From: an uncultured Clostridia bacterium | Lineage (GTDB): Bacteria > Bacillota > Clostridia > UBA1381 | Length of the DNA: 14,851 bases | NCBI GenBank assembly: GCA_905236685.1 | Contig: CAJOPD010000030.1 | Location: 1 to 14,851 of the forward strand | Direction: 5' to 3' | Shown: positions 14,375 through 14,851 of the stretch, in pieces | How the letters are laid out: every line of letters begins with the position of its first letter | Numbering within the stretch: position 1 is the first letter of the stretch | Position numbers and translations under genes: made by a program | The notes under the pieces: generated by a model | What the model was told of the DNA's origin: nothing | Seen by the model: only the letters and a program-made list of their open reading frames with translations | Databases searched by the model: none

Positions 14375-14443
14375 ATGAGGTTAGACCTTTATTATAAACC
14401 TACTTCTAAGGAAGGTGAATTTTTTGGAAAAACTGCTTATTGA
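14375..14443 (+). other. Possible leaderless upstream ORF overlapping murA start
   Basis: An ATG located 7 bases after the murA -10, which is about the expected transcription start, opens a 22-codon frame (MRLDLYYKPTSKEGEFFGKTAY) that stops 20 bases inside murA in another frame. It contains the murA SD. It could be chance, or it could be translated as a leaderless peptide that affects murA initiation. There is no SD of its own. I do not recognise the peptide. Confidence 0.25.
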
Positions 14444-14851
14444 AGGCGGTCATTCTCTTTCGGGCGAAATAACGGTAAGCGGCGCTAAAAATGCCGCTGT
14501 TGCCATTATCCCCGCCTGTCTTTTGATTAACGCCAAATGCAGATTGGAAAACTTGCCGGATATTAAAGATGTAAAGCTTTTTCTTGATATATTAAGGGAC
14601 TTGGGCGCAGAAATCGAAATTCCCGACGAAAACACGGCGATTATTGACTGCACACCCGTAAAATCGTACACCCCGAAATCTGAGCTTGCACGGAAAATGC
14701 GCGGTTCTTCATATCTTATCGGGGCTTTGCTCGGCAGATTTGGAAAATGCGTTATCCCAATGCCCGGCGGCTGTGATTTCGGCACACGCCCTATTGACCA
14801 GCACATAAAGGGCTTTGAGGCTTTGGGCGCAGAATGTGTTCAGGCATACGG
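14424..14851 (+). CDS. murA: UDP-N-acetylglucosamine 1-carboxyvinyltransferase, 5' part
   Basis: MurA transfers enolpyruvate from PEP to UDP-GlcNAc, the first committed step of peptidoglycan synthesis. Only the first 142 complete codons are in the window. The reading frame starts EKLLIEGGHSLSGEITVSGA, with K22 and N23 (GAKNAA) of the active site, the ARKMRGSSYLIGALLGRFG block (89-107) and the catalytic loop PGGCDFGTRPID (114-125) with C117. The cysteine, rather than aspartate, is the residue attacked by fosfomycin. The start is taken as TTG at 14424, because it gives the usual MEKL-IEGG beginning and has AAGGAAGG upstream; an in-frame GTG at 14415 is too close to that SD. The gene has its own probable promoter after the rpmB terminator. 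Some genomes carry a second copy (murAB/murZ); which paralogue this is cannot be told from the 5' part. Confidence 0.94.
   Translation, partial: MEKLLIEGGHSLSGEITVSGAKNAAVAIIPACLLINAKCRLENLPDIKDVKLFLDILRDLGAEIEIPDENTAIIDCTPVKSYTPKSELARKMRGSSYLIGALLGRFGKCVIPMPGGCDFGTRPIDQHIKGFEALGAECVQAY

Noticed and set aside
1..14851. CRISPR array, tRNA, rRNA, insertion sequence or prophage
   Set aside because: I saw no spaced direct repeats, tRNA arms, transposase or integrase; every gap is short and explained by promoters, SDs or terminators.

Overview
This window looks like a stretch of core chromosome from a Gram-positive, low-to-moderate GC member of the Firmicutes, most likely class Clostridia. The pointers are a DivIVA/SepF/YlmH/YlmE division cluster, HPr kinase/phosphorylase next to murB, rapZ and whiA, a DnaE-type polymerase, a four-cysteine L28 protein and strong Shine-Dalgarno sites. 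Three of the sigma-A promoters are TTGAAA- or TTGAAT-like with exactly 17-base spacers on the minus strand, and a fourth with the same spacer lies on the plus strand. I see no transposase, integrase, phage gene, CRISPR array, tRNA or rRNA, and no intergenic gap over 300 bases. The genus cannot be set from this sequence.

Nearly everything is on the minus strand, so transcription runs from high to low coordinates. It falls into three blocks. (1) hprK-murB-rapZ-whiA-dnaE (13862 down to 6817) starts at a strong promoter at 13906-13934. Its junctions are very tight: ATGA overlap, zero gap, one-base gap, and an SD fused to a stop codon. It links carbon-catabolite signalling (HprK), cell-wall precursor synthesis (MurB), the RapZ regulator, the WhiA division/segregation factor and DNA polymerase III alpha. 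(2) mtrB - 58-aa protein - pfkA - glcK (6743 down to 4327) has its own promoter at 6773-6801 and ends at a strong hairpin terminator at 4301-4322. The first gene is a clear TRAP, the tryptophan-sensing RNA-binding protein. The last two are phosphofructokinase and an ROK glucokinase, two early steps of glycolysis. (3) engB-hlyD-like-yggS-sepF-ylmH-divIVA (4218 down to 22) starts at a near-consensus promoter at 4249-4277. It combines a ribosome-assembly GTPase, an orphan membrane-fusion-like protein and the division cluster. A terminator-like hairpin lies between sepF and ylmH, where ylmG sits in Bacillus subtilis.

The plus strand carries only rpmB (14077-14265), with its own promoter and terminator, and the 5' part of murA (from 14424), which runs off the right edge. 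The hprK and rpmB promoters diverge from the 214-base region 13863-14076. The first 21 bases, downstream of divIVA, hold nothing I can name.

The window is mostly ordinary housekeeping DNA, and I found no convincing new multi-gene system. The points worth a second look are the TRAP gene in a replication/glycolysis context with an altered RNA-binding triad, NAG triplets over its own ribosome-binding site, the loss of yvcK and ylmG from otherwise conserved clusters, the orphan HlyD-like protein in the division operon, the unlisted 58-aa gene, and a possible leaderless upstream ORF overlapping the TTG start of murA.
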